From assembly GCA_964548165.1 (NCBI GenBank), contig CAZJQD010000017.1, positions 1 to 29,953 of the forward strand: DNA of 29,953 nucleotides, read 5' to 3'. Origin of the DNA: CAZJQD01 sp964548165 [NCBI: uncultured bacterium] (GTDB taxonomy: Bacteria > UBA8481). This document shows, in pieces, positions 6,457-14,894 of the stretch. The position numbers and the translations under genes are program-made. The number at the start of each line of letters is the position of its first letter. The first letter of the stretch is position 1. Below the pieces are notes generated by a model. That model was not told the origin of the DNA and ran no database searches. It saw only the letters and a program-made list of their open reading frames with translations.

Positions 6457-7959
6457 TCAGATCAGGCTCTCACCGGTCATCTCGGGCGGCTGGGCGACCC
6501 CCATGAGCTTGAGCGCGGTGGGGGCAATGTCGGCCAGGCGGCCGCCCGAGCGAAGCTTGACGGCTCCGGCGCCAACCACCGTCAGGGTGACCTCGAACGT
6601 GGTGTGCTGGGTGTGAGGCTCCCCCGTCTCGTACCAGACCATCTGCTCGGCGTTCCCGTGATCGGCCGTGACGATGGCGGCCCCGCCCTGCGACAGGAGC
6701 TCGGGGATGATCAGCGACAGGGCCTTGTCCACGGCCTCGACCGCCTTGATGGCGGCCTCCAGTACGCCCGTATGGCCGACCATGTCCCCGTTGGCGTAAT
6801 TGACGATGAGAAAGTCGTACTTTCTCGACCTGAGGGCCGCCAGGACGGCCTCGGTCAGCGCCGGCGCGCTCATCTCGGGCTGGAGGTCGTAGGTGGCCAC
6901 CTTCGGCGACGGGATCATGACCCGGTCCTCGCCGGGCTTGACGAGCTCCACCCCGCCGTTCAGGAAGAACGTGACGTGCGGGTACTTCTCGGTCTCGGCG
7001 GCATGAAACTGCGTCTTCCCTGCCGCCGCCAGGACATCGGCCAGCACATGGGCTAGGTTCTGAGGCGGGTAGGCGATGGGCATCACGAACGCCTCGTCAT
7101 ACTGGACCATGCCCAGGTAGTGGATGCCAGGAAAGCGCGGCCGGTCAAAGCCGTTGAAGGCTGGGTCCATCAGCGCGCGCGTCAGCTGGCGGGCGCGATC
7201 CGGGCGAAAGTTCCAGAAGAAGACCGCATCGCCGTCCTCGATCCGGGCGCCCTCGCCGATCCGCACGGGCTCGATGAACTCGTCTGTCTTGCCGGCGTCG
7301 TAGCTCGCCTGCATCACGGCCTCGGCCGACGGCGCGGAGTCGCCCAGGGCATCGACGACGACGTCGTAGGCCTTCTTCGTCCTTTCCCAGCGCTTGTCGC
7401 GATCCATCGCGTAGTAGCGGCCGGAGACGGAGGCGATCCGCCCGATCCCGGTCTCGGCCATGACGGCCTCGATGCGCCGGATCAGCGCGAGCCCCGAGGT
7501 CGGGGGCATGTCCCGGCCGTCCATGAAGGCGTGGACGGCGACGTTCTTCACGCCCTTCTTCTGGCAGAGACGGAGTATCGCTTCGATGTGCCCGACGTCG
7601 CCATGCACGCCGCCCGTGGAGACCAGGCCCATCAGGTGGAGCGTATGGGAGCCGGCCCGGGAGAGGACTTCGAGTATGCGCTCGTTCCGGTCGAACGCAC
7701 CCTCGCGAATTTCCTTGTTAATGAGCGTGAAGGGCTGGTAGACGACACGGCCGGCGCCGATGTTCATGTGCCCCACCTCGGAGTTGCCCATGACGCCCGG
7801 CGGCAGACCCACGTCCTCGCCGCTCGTCTTGACCGAGGTCACCGGGTACTGGGCCCAGAGCGAATCGATAAAGGGCTTCTTCGCCTGCGCCACGGCGTTG
7901 GCCTCGGTTTTCGGGTTGATCCCGACCCCATCCATAATCACGAGCATCACGGGTTTCAT
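6457..7959 (-). CDS. gpmI: 2,3-bisphosphoglycerate-independent phosphoglycerate mutase
   Basis: Interconverts 3- and 2-phosphoglycerate in glycolysis and gluconeogenesis, using two Mn ions and a phosphoserine intermediate. The 500-residue length is typical. Metal and catalytic motifs are complete: MDGVGINP at the start, PPGVMGNSEVGH with the nucleophile Ser60, HAFMDGRDMPP, SGRYYAMDRDKRWER, FFWNFRPDRARQLTRAL, NYANGDMVGHTG and VTADHGNAEQM. The ATG at 7959 follows AAGGA at a good distance. It is the last gene of the gapA-pgk-tpiA-gpmI run; a 274-base gap with inverted repeats separates it from tpiA. Its Mn need is worth noting beside the metal-uptake operon further on. Confidence 0.97.
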   Translation of the reverse strand: MKPVMLVIMDGVGINPKTEANAVAQAKKPFIDSLWAQYPVTSVKTSGEDVGLPPGVMGNSEVGHMNIGAGRVVYQPFTLINKEIREGAFDRNERILEVLSRAGSHTLHLMGLVSTGGVHGDVGHIEAILRLCQKKGVKNVAVHAFMDGRDMPPTSGLALIRRIEAVMAETGIGRIASVSGRYYAMDRDKRWERTKKAYDVVVDALGDSAPSAEAVMQASYDAGKTDEFIEPVRIGEGARIEDGDAVFFWNFRPDRARQLTRALMDPAFNGFDRPRFPGIHYLGMVQYDEAFVMPIAYPPQNLAHVLADVLAAAGKTQFHAAETEKYPHVTFFLNGGVELVKPGEDRVMIPSPKVATYDLQPEMSAPALTEAVLAALRSRKYDFLIVNYANGDMVGHTGVLEAAIKAVEAVDKALSLIIPELLSQGGAAIVTADHGNAEQMVWYETGEPHTQHTTFEVTLTVVGAGAVKLRSGGRLADIAPTALKLMGVAQPPEMTGESLI

Positions 7960-8007
7960 ACAAAGTCCTTTCTAACCACAGAGAGCACAAGGAAGTTCAA
8001 GGTCCCA

Positions 8008-8226
8008 TTCACCGCAGAGGGCACAGAGAACACAGAGAAAATCAGATTCCAGATCGAACACCATAGGGAGAGGCCGAATCTGATAAGAATATCGTTGCAT
8101 CATTGCGCAGGGATTCCCGAAAGCTTCCAGCAGCTCTCCCCCTCCACTCCGACATGCATGTGATCTGCCTTTTCATCCGATCCTGACTTTGACTTTCTCT
8201 GTGTCCTCTGCGCTCTCTGTGGTGAA
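8008..8226. repeat. Imperfect 33-bp inverted repeat pair flanking the tpiA-gpmI gap
   Basis: The left arm at 8008-8040 (beginning TTCACCGCAGAGGGCACAGA) matches the reverse complement of 8194-8226 at 29 of 33 positions. A related, shorter motif (ACCACAGAGAGCACAAGG) lies at 7975-7992. Between the arms, ATCAGATTC (8041-8049) and GAATCTGAT (8076-8084) form a separate 9-bp hairpin. The purine-rich CACAGAG units look like a dispersed intergenic element. This accounts for most of the 7960-8233 gap, in which I see no gene. Confidence 0.8.
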
Positions 8227-8233
8227 ATGTTTC

Positions 8234-8992
8234 TCAGATTGCGGCCTTGACGATGGCCTCGAACTGATCGGCCTCCAGCGCTGCTCCTCCGACAAGGGCG
8301 CCGTCGATGTCGGCCTGGCCCAACAGCGTCCTGGCGTTGTCCGCCTTCACGCTGCCGCCGTACTGGATCCGGACAGCCGCCGCGACGGCGTCGCCGTGGA
8401 GCTTGCGGAGCAATTCGCGGATGAAGGCGTGCACGGCCTGGGCCTGCTCCGGGCTCGCGGTCTTGCCGGTGCCGATTGCCCAGACAGGCTCGTAGGCGAT
8501 AATCGTCTTCTGGACCTCGGCGGCCGAGAGTGCCTCGAGCGATCCGCGGACGTGATCCTCGACCACGATCTCGGTCTCGTTGCGCTCGCGGTCCGCGAGC
8601 GTCTCGCCGACGCAGACGATCGGAACGAGCCCGTGGGCGAGCGCGGCCTTGGCCTTCTTCGCGATGAACGCGTTCTGCTCGCCGAAGAGCGCCCGGCGCT
8701 CGGAGTGCCCGAGGATGACGTACTTGCAGCCGAGATCGACGAGCATGGGCGGCGCGATCTCGCCCGTGAAGGCGCCCTTGACCTCGGTGTGCATGTTCTG
8801 CGCGCCGACGCCGACGACCGATTCCTTCAGGACCTCGATGACGGGCGCGATCGCCGTGAACGGCGGGCAGACGCCCACCTCGACGCCCTTGAGGCCGGCG
8901 AACTTGACCTTCAGCGCCCGCGCCAGGGCCATCGCCTCCGGCACGGTCTTGTGCATCTTCCAGTTTCCAACGATGACCGGTGTTCGGCTCAT
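8234..8992 (-). CDS. tpiA: Triosephosphate isomerase
   Basis: Interconverts dihydroxyacetone phosphate and glyceraldehyde 3-phosphate. The 252 residues match the family length. Catalytic residues are in place: Asn10 and Lys12 in VGNWKMHKT, His96 in YVILGHSERR, Glu168 in IAYEPVWAIGTGKTA, and the C-terminal phosphate loop YGGSVKADN. The ATG at 8992 follows GAGGTG by six bases; another ATG at 9016 lies inside the preceding repeat and adds MENEEVND, which is not family-like. It sits between pgk and gpmI in the glycolytic run and is separated from pgk by a large palindrome. Confidence 0.97.
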   Translation of the reverse strand: MSRTPVIVGNWKMHKTVPEAMALARALKVKFAGLKGVEVGVCPPFTAIAPVIEVLKESVVGVGAQNMHTEVKGAFTGEIAPPMLVDLGCKYVILGHSERRALFGEQNAFIAKKAKAALAHGLVPIVCVGETLADRERNETEIVVEDHVRGSLEALSAAEVQKTIIAYEPVWAIGTGKTASPEQAQAVHAFIRELLRKLHGDAVAAAVRIQYGGSVKADNARTLLGQADIDGALVGGAALEADQFEAIVKAAI

Positions 8993-9005
8993 GTCATTCA
9001 CCTCT

Positions 9006-9110
<105 letters not shown>

Positions 9111-10376
9111 TCACTTCTCGTCTAGTGCCGTGATGCCGGGGAGCTGCTTGCCCTCGAGAAACTCGATCGAGGCCCCGCCGCCCGTCGAGATGTGGCTCAT
9201 CTTGTCCGCGAGCTTGAGCTTGGAGACGGCCGAGACGCTGTCTCCCCCGCCCACGATCGTCACGGCCCGCGACTCGGCCATCGCGCGGGCGATACCCAGT
9301 GTCCCCTCCGCGAAGCCCTCGATCTCGAAGACGCCCATCGGGCCGTTCCAGACCACGGTCGCGGCGTCCGAGAGCCGCTCGGCAAAGATCTTCGCGCTCT
9401 CGGGTCCGATATCGAAGCCGGCCTGGTCGGCGGGAATCGCGTCGGCGGCGACGGTCGTCCGCTTCTCGGGCTCCTTGATCGAGGGCGCGATCACGATGTC
9501 GACGGGCAGCATCAGCTCGACGCCCTTCGCCTTGGCCTCCTGCAGGAGCCCCCGGCAGAGCTCAACCTGGTCGGACTCCAACAACGACTTGCCGACCTCG
9601 CGTCCCTCGGCCTTCAGGAAGGTAAAGGCCATCCCGCCACCGATGATGATGGCGTCGCACTTCTCGATGAGGTTGGTGATGACGGGAATCTTGTCGGAAA
9701 CCTTGGCGCCGCCAAGAACGGCGACGAACGGGCGCTTTGGCTTGGTGACCGCTCCGCCCAGGTACTTCAGCTCGGCCTCCATCAAGAGTCCCGAGACGGC
9801 GGGCTTGACGACCTCGCCGAGGAGAGCCGTGGAGGCGTGAGCGCGGTGCGCGGCGCCGAACGCGTCATTGACGTAGACATCGCAGAGCCTGGCAAGCTGG
9901 GCGACGAACAGCTTCTGCTTCGCCTTGAGCTCGGCCTTGGCCGCCTTCTTGACGTCTTCCGGCGCATCCTTGGGGAGTTTGGGCTTGCCCTCCTCCTCCG
10001 GGTAGAAGCGAAGATTCTCGAGGAGCAGGATCTCCCCGTCCTTCAAGGCCGCGACGGCGGCCTCGACCTTCGGACCGACGCTGTCCTCGACGAACTTCAC
10101 CTCGCGGCCGAGAACCTCGGTCGCCTTCCTGGCGACGGGCGCCAGCGAGAACTCGGGCTTTCGCTCGCCGTCCGGGCGCCCGAGGTGGGACCCGAGGATG
10201 ATGCGGGCGCCTTTTTCGACCAGGACGTTAAGCGTCGGGATCGTGGCGCGGATCCGCTTGTCGTTGGTGACGACGCAGTTGGGCGTCCCCGCGTTCTCCA
10301 GCGGCACGTTGAAGTCGACGCGCACGAAGACGCGCTTGCCCTTCAGATCGATGTCGTTGACGGTCTTCTTGGCCAT
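9111..10376 (-). CDS. pgk: Phosphoglycerate kinase
   Basis: Transfers phosphate from 1,3-bisphosphoglycerate to ADP in glycolysis. Starting MAKKTVNDIDLKGKRVFVRV at 10376, the protein is 421 residues. Motifs seen: RVDFNVPL, the SHLGRPDG substrate loop, LLLENLRFYPEEEG, YVNDAFGAAHRAHAS, VLGGAKVSDK, IGGGMAFTFLKA, WNGPMGVFE and the nucleotide-binding GGGDSVSAV end. The ATG follows AAGGAG at good spacing. It is longer than the usual 390-400 because of a Lys/Ala-rich insertion after the LRFYPEEEG motif (around residues 116-147). Directly downstream of gapA, with 74 bases between. Confidence 0.97.
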   Translation of the reverse strand: MAKKTVNDIDLKGKRVFVRVDFNVPLENAGTPNCVVTNDKRIRATIPTLNVLVEKGARIILGSHLGRPDGERKPEFSLAPVARKATEVLGREVKFVEDSVGPKVEAAVAALKDGEILLLENLRFYPEEEGKPKLPKDAPEDVKKAAKAELKAKQKLFVAQLARLCDVYVNDAFGAAHRAHASTALLGEVVKPAVSGLLMEAELKYLGGAVTKPKRPFVAVLGGAKVSDKIPVITNLIEKCDAIIIGGGMAFTFLKAEGREVGKSLLESDQVELCRGLLQEAKAKGVELMLPVDIVIAPSIKEPEKRTTVAADAIPADQAGFDIGPESAKIFAERLSDAATVVWNGPMGVFEIEGFAEGTLGIARAMAESRAVTIVGGGDSVSAVSKLKLADKMSHISTGGGASIEFLEGKQLPGITALDEK

Positions 10377-10450
10377 CGGAAAGCTCCTTGGTGGAAAAAA
10401 CCGGCGGAACGTCGCCGTCCCGCCGGGGGGTGAATGCCTGGGTGAACCTG

Positions 10451-11545
<1,095 letters not shown>

Positions 11546-11610
11546 CTATCCGTCCCGCATGCATTGCCTCGGTGACCCGGCGTAGGAAGAGCCGCACGAC
11601 TTAGGGCGTT

Positions 11611-11638
11611 ATCTTAATCCCCGCCGCCGGCAAGTCAA
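11611..11638 (-). promoter_or_regulatory. Promoter of the gapA-pgk-tpiA-gpmI run
   Basis: Minus strand: TTGACT (11638-11633), a 16-base spacer, TAAGAT (11616-11611). The predicted start near 11604 gives a leader of about 90 bases ending in the strong gapA ribosome site. This contrasts with the leaderless pattern of several other genes here. Confidence 0.6.
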
Positions 11639-11729
11639 CGGGGCGCCGGGACGGGCGCCCGGGAACCGCCCCTCCATGTGGATAATTCCCCGGCGACCGG
11701 GTCGCTTTCACGCCAGAGGATTCGCTTTC

Positions 11730-11753
11730 GTAAGCGCTTACGGTTCCTATAGA
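11730..11753 (+). promoter_or_regulatory. lacI autoregulatory operator and -10 element
   Basis: GTAAGCGCTTAC at 11730-11741 is a perfect 12-bp palindrome (14 bp with flanking C and G) with the central CG typical of LacI-family sites. TATAGA at 11748-11753 is a likely -10, eight bases before the lacI ATG. The operator fills the space just upstream of the -10, so binding should block the promoter. The identical 12-mer recurs at 20372-20383. Confidence 0.8.
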
Positions 11754-11761
11754 CTCCCGGC

Positions 11762-12847
11762 ATGACGCGACGACGCCGGGGGGGCACGCGCAAGGGCCGT
11801 CCTGATCACAAGAAGAAGGCGGCCACGATCTATGACGTGGCCGCGGCCTCCGGCGTCTCCATCGCCACGGTCTCGCGATTCACCCGCGGCATCGGGCGGA
11901 TGCCGGAGGAACAGCGCCAGCGCATCGCCACGGCCATCCGCGAGCTCGGCTATCGTCCCAGCGGCCTGGCCATCTCGCTGGCCTCGCGCCTGAAGCAGTC
12001 GATCGGGCTCATCATCCTGAAGGGACACCGCGCCTACACCCGTCTCGTCCTGTCGGAGATCCTGGGCGGCGTGGCCGGGGCCGCGCTCGAACGCGGCTGG
12101 TCGGTCAACGTCACCCTGCTCGATCACGCCGACCCCGAGGCGCGCGCCCTCGATCGCCATATCGACCTCGTCGACGGATCGCTCGTCCTGGACTACGCGT
12201 GGAACGAGCCCCGGGTGCGACAGCTCGATGCGGCGGGCCATCGCATCGTCGTCCTGAACCGCTTCGATTGTCCTCGCCCCCATGTCTCGGTCGACAACGC
12301 CGGCGGCGCCAAGCTTGCCGCCGAGCATCTTCTCGAGATAGGGCACCGGCGGATCGCGGTGCTGGGTGGCGGGATCGGCGTGGGCCGGGTCCGGATGGAC
12401 GCCTGCGTGGCCCGCCTGCGGGCCGCAGGCGTCACGCCCCTGGCCGCGCTCGACTGCCGCTTCTCGCAGGCCGAGGCCGCCGCCGCCGCCCGCGAGCTCC
12501 TCGCCGCCCGCCTCCGCCCGACGGCCCTCTTCGTCGCCTCGGACTGGATGGCCGTGGGCGTCCTGCACGCGGCGCAGGAGATGGGATTCCGGGTGCCCGA
12601 TGACCTCTCGATCGTCGGCTTCGACGACGTCATCATCGCGCAGACCACGCGCCCGGCGCTGACAACCGTCCGCCAGCCCCTCGATGAGCTCGGCCGCTCG
12701 GGATTTCACCTCTTCTGCGAGCTCCTCCGCGACCCCGCTCATCCTCCCCCGCCGCAGCTCCTGACCACGACGCTCATCCTCAGGGGCAGCACCGCGCTCT
12801 GCCCTGCCAACACCGTTCGTCGCGCGGCCGCCAAGCGAAAGGCGTGA
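11762..12847 (+). CDS. LacI-family transcriptional repressor
   Basis: A 361-residue sugar-responsive DNA-binding regulator. After a basic 20-residue extension, the helix-turn-helix TIYDVAAASGVSIATVSRF (about 22-40) and hinge-like segment (to about 75) precede a periplasmic-binding-protein-like effector domain (SIGLIILKGHR ... VVLNRFDCPRPHVSVDNAGGAKLAAEHLLEIGHRRIAVLGG ... FVASDWMAVGVLHAAQEMGFRVPDDLSIVGFDD ... TTVRQPLDELGR). The usual 'SRVLNG' after recognition helix is SRFTRG. The ATG at 11762 is the first possible start and has no Shine-Dalgarno; with the -10 so close the message may be leaderless. The operator in its own promoter and the identical site before the glycosidase-like lipoprotein gene (18638-20335) suggest it senses a sugar released by that protein. 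The effector is unknown. Confidence 0.93.
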   Translation: MTRRRRGGTRKGRPDHKKKAATIYDVAAASGVSIATVSRFTRGIGRMPEEQRQRIATAIRELGYRPSGLAISLASRLKQSIGLIILKGHRAYTRLVLSEILGGVAGAALERGWSVNVTLLDHADPEARALDRHIDLVDGSLVLDYAWNEPRVRQLDAAGHRIVVLNRFDCPRPHVSVDNAGGAKLAAEHLLEIGHRRIAVLGGGIGVGRVRMDACVARLRAAGVTPLAALDCRFSQAEAAAAARELLAARLRPTALFVASDWMAVGVLHAAQEMGFRVPDDLSIVGFDDVIIAQTTRPALTTVRQPLDELGRSGFHLFCELLRDPAHPPPPQLLTTTLILRGSTALCPANTVRRAAAKRKA

Positions 12848-12886
12848 CAACGCCCCGATTCTCGCCCTAGATTACGCCGTACACAG

Positions 12887-12905
12887 TCCAAGGACTCGCC
12901 TTGGA
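12887..12905 (+). promoter_or_regulatory. Small hairpin next to the ribosome site of the lipoprotein gene
   Basis: TCCAAGG (12887-12893) and CCTTGGA (12899-12905) form a perfect 7-bp stem with a 5-base loop. The right arm ends just at the start of the purine-rich GGAGAGGGAG stretch (12903-12912) that serves as the ribosome site for the ATG at 12921. It may tune translation. Weakly supported. Confidence 0.4.
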
Positions 12906-12920
12906 GAGGGAGATTCGTTC

Positions 12921-13502
12921 ATGAAGAGATTCCTACCGGTGTTGGCCCTGGCCATTCTTGCCCTGGCTTCCGTCAACTGCATCGGCGGCAAGGACAATGC
13001 CGCCGCCCCGTCCGCCGCTCCATCGGCCGCGCCCGCCGCGGCGCCCGCGACGCCGGCCGTCGCTCAGCCGGTCAAGGTGAGCCTGCGCTGGGACAAGCCC
13101 GTCGACATGGACCTCGAGATCTGGAACGCGGCCGGTCAGAATCTCATTCACCGCGCCTTCCCCGGCGAAGAGGGTTGGAAGGCCGAGAATTGCGGCGCTG
13201 ACGTCAAGGACGGGACGCAGGGCGAGGAGTTCTTCCTCTTCAAGAAGACGCAGAACGAGGACTTCTCGAGCGGCGAGTTCGTCGTCTCGGTCTACTTCGC
13301 CGCGCGCGAGGAGAACTCGACCATCGATGCCGCCAATGCCACCGTCACGATCACGAAGGCGGACGGCACCACGGAATCCATCAGCCGGATGGTCCGTTGG
13401 ACCCCGGGCGAGGACCAGTGGCACGCGGTCAAGATCAATGCGACCACCGGCGCCATCGTGGAACGCATCGATCGGATGATCAAGCTCCAGCAGAACGAGT
13501 AA
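12921..13502 (+). CDS. Small lipoprotein with a DUF2135/YfaP-like beta domain
   Basis: A 193-residue predicted lipoprotein. The signal peptide ends in the lipobox-like ASVNC with Cys20, followed by an Ala/Pro-rich linker (about 26-49). The folded part begins VSLRWDKPVDMDLEIWNAAG. This Asp-rich 'W-x-x-x-x-D-x-D-L' start resembles YfaP/DUF2135-type domains, which often place a short beta-sandwich on the cell surface. The rest (EEFFLFKK, SGEFVVSVYFAARE, TVTITKADGTTES) is consistent with beta strands. A clear AGGGAG lies eight bases before the ATG. It follows lacI by 73 bases on the same strand; whether they share a transcript is unknown. No function can be named. Confidence 0.75.
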   Translation: MKRFLPVLALAILALASVNCIGGKDNAAAPSAAPSAAPAAAPATPAVAQPVKVSLRWDKPVDMDLEIWNAAGQNLIHRAFPGEEGWKAENCGADVKDGTQGEEFFLFKKTQNEDFSSGEFVVSVYFAAREENSTIDAANATVTITKADGTTESISRMVRWTPGEDQWHAVKINATTGAIVERIDRMIKLQQNE

Positions 13503-13512
13503 TTCGAAACCT

Positions 13513-13568
13513 CATAGGGCCGCCCCTCGGCCCGAGGACCGGTTTGCGGCGCCTGGGGCGGCCTTATG
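13513..13568. terminator. Strong hairpin after the lipoprotein gene
   Basis: CATAGGGCCGCCCC (13513-13526) pairs with 13555-13568 at 13 of 14 positions. An inner stem (CCTCG/CGAGG, 13525-13537) lies in the loop. It starts ten bases after the lipoprotein stop, between genes that converge. There is no T-run, so it is either a factor-assisted terminator or a 3'-end stabiliser. The rest of the gap up to 13790 shows nothing I can support. Confidence 0.55.
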
Positions 13569-13790
13569 AAGGATGTTTCCCGGCGCGACCGATCTTGATT
13601 GAACCCCGGAGACCATGAGGCACGAAGTTCGTCCGGGTTTGGAATCGACGCCCATTGTCATCGCTGGGGTCTCATGACGGGGACGATTCCAGCGCAACCT
13701 CGCAGAAGGAACGATGCACGCCTGCCGCATCCCGGATGGTCAACTCCGGGCCCCTGCGCCCCTCGTGGTTATCTCCTTGAATATTCCTAG

Positions 13791-14894
13791 CTAGCGGTGC
13801 GCGAGCGGGCGGGTGCCCACGAGGTCCAGTTCGTGCCTGCCCGCATCGGTCAGGCGGAATCCATCGCCGTTCTCCTCGACCCACCCTTCCCGAAGGAGCG
13901 GCGAGAGCACGTTCCTGAGCGCGCGCCCCGACCAGCGGAACCGCTCCAGGAGTTCCTGCGGAGGGCACGCATCGCCTTCCACGCGCAGGTGGAGCATGAG
14001 GAGTTGTCCCCGGAGTTTCGAGGAGAGGCGCGTGTGCTGGAGAACCCGGGCGACGAGCCCCTGGCGGGGCGAAAAGAGCAGGGCGAAGAGAAAGCACCCC
14101 CCCGCCACGACCGCCATCGCTCCGGCAATGGAGCAATCCCACAGGTGAGCGATCTGGTAGCCCAGGACCGCGCTGATGAGCCCCACGGCGACAGCGACCG
14201 CGAGGAGGGTTGAGAGGCGACTGGTCCAGAGATAGGCCGTCGCGGGCGGCACGATCAGCATGGCCACGACGAGGATGGCGCCGACGGATTCGAAGGAGCT
14301 GACCACGGTGACCGAGACGGCGGTCATGAGGATGTAGTGCATGGTCGTCGAGGAGAAACCGAGCGTGTCCGCGAGCTCGGGATCGAAGCTCGTGATCTTG
14401 AGCTCCTTGTAGAGCCCGCCCACCATCAGGGCATTCGCGACCAGCACGCCACCGGTCACCCAGAGAGCCTCGGATCCGAGCGACCGCCCTGCAATGATGA
14501 GCGTATCCCACGGCGCGTAGGCGATCTCGCCGTAGAGCACGCAATCCAGGTCCAGGTCGATCTGACCGGCGTAGCGGGCTATCAGGATGACGCCGATCGA
14601 GAAGAGCGCAGGAAAGACGACGCCGATGGCGGCGTCCTCCTTGAGGCGCCGCGTGCGGTTCAAGAGGCCGACGAGAAAGACCGTCAGGACGCCGAGCGAG
14701 GCGGCGCCGACCACCATCGGGAGGCTGGCGCGGCTTCCCGAGACGAGGAAGGCCAGGACGATGCCCGGCAGGACCGCGTGGCTGATCGCGTCGCCGAGGA
14801 GAGCCATCTTCCTGAGCACCAGGAAGGACCCGGTCAGCGCGCAACTGGTCGCCACGAAGCAACCCGTCAGGATGATGACCAGCTCGGGGCTCAT
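13791..14894 (-). CDS. troD: Metal ABC transporter permease with C-terminal winged helix
   Basis: A 367-residue inner-membrane permease of the ABC-3 (Zn/Mn/Fe) family. About eight or nine hydrophobic segments fill residues 1-275, with the conserved MALLGDAISHAVLPGIVLAF loop near 30-50 that meets the ATPase, and SFESVGAILVVAMLIVPPATAYL near 205. Family members usually end near 280-290. Here about 80 extra cytosolic residues follow, ending LRNVLSPLLREGWVEENGDGFRLTDAGRHEL, a winged-helix segment like the DNA-binding part of DtxR proteins but without its metal ligands. The ATG overlaps the stop of the other permease (ATGA, 14891-14894). The symbol follows the Treponema troABCD operon by order and similarity; mntD or sitD would fit as well. 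Confidence 0.85.
   Translation of the reverse strand: MSPELVIILTGCFVATSCALTGSFLVLRKMALLGDAISHAVLPGIVLAFLVSGSRASLPMVVGAASLGVLTVFLVGLLNRTRRLKEDAAIGVVFPALFSIGVILIARYAGQIDLDLDCVLYGEIAYAPWDTLIIAGRSLGSEALWVTGGVLVANALMVGGLYKELKITSFDPELADTLGFSSTTMHYILMTAVSVTVVSSFESVGAILVVAMLIVPPATAYLWTSRLSTLLAVAVAVGLISAVLGYQIAHLWDCSIAGAMAVVAGGCFLFALLFSPRQGLVARVLQHTRLSSKLRGQLLMLHLRVEGDACPPQELLERFRWSGRALRNVLSPLLREGWVEENGDGFRLTDAGRHELDLVGTRPLAHR

Noticed and set aside
7975-8226. CRISPR array
   Set aside because: The repeats are few, inverted rather than direct, of unequal spacing and imperfect; no cas genes are nearby.
9192-10433. Plus-strand frame (413 codons) opposite pgk
   Set aside because: Pgk is certain on the other strand; this frame is a compositional shadow.
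11747-12850. Minus-strand frame (367 codons) opposite lacI
   Set aside because: LacI on the plus strand has full domain support, operator and promoter; the reverse frame has none.
13512-13730. Small minus-strand ORF (72 codons) between the lipoprotein and permease genes
   Set aside because: No motif, no ribosome site, and it runs across the hairpin; composition is not gene-like.
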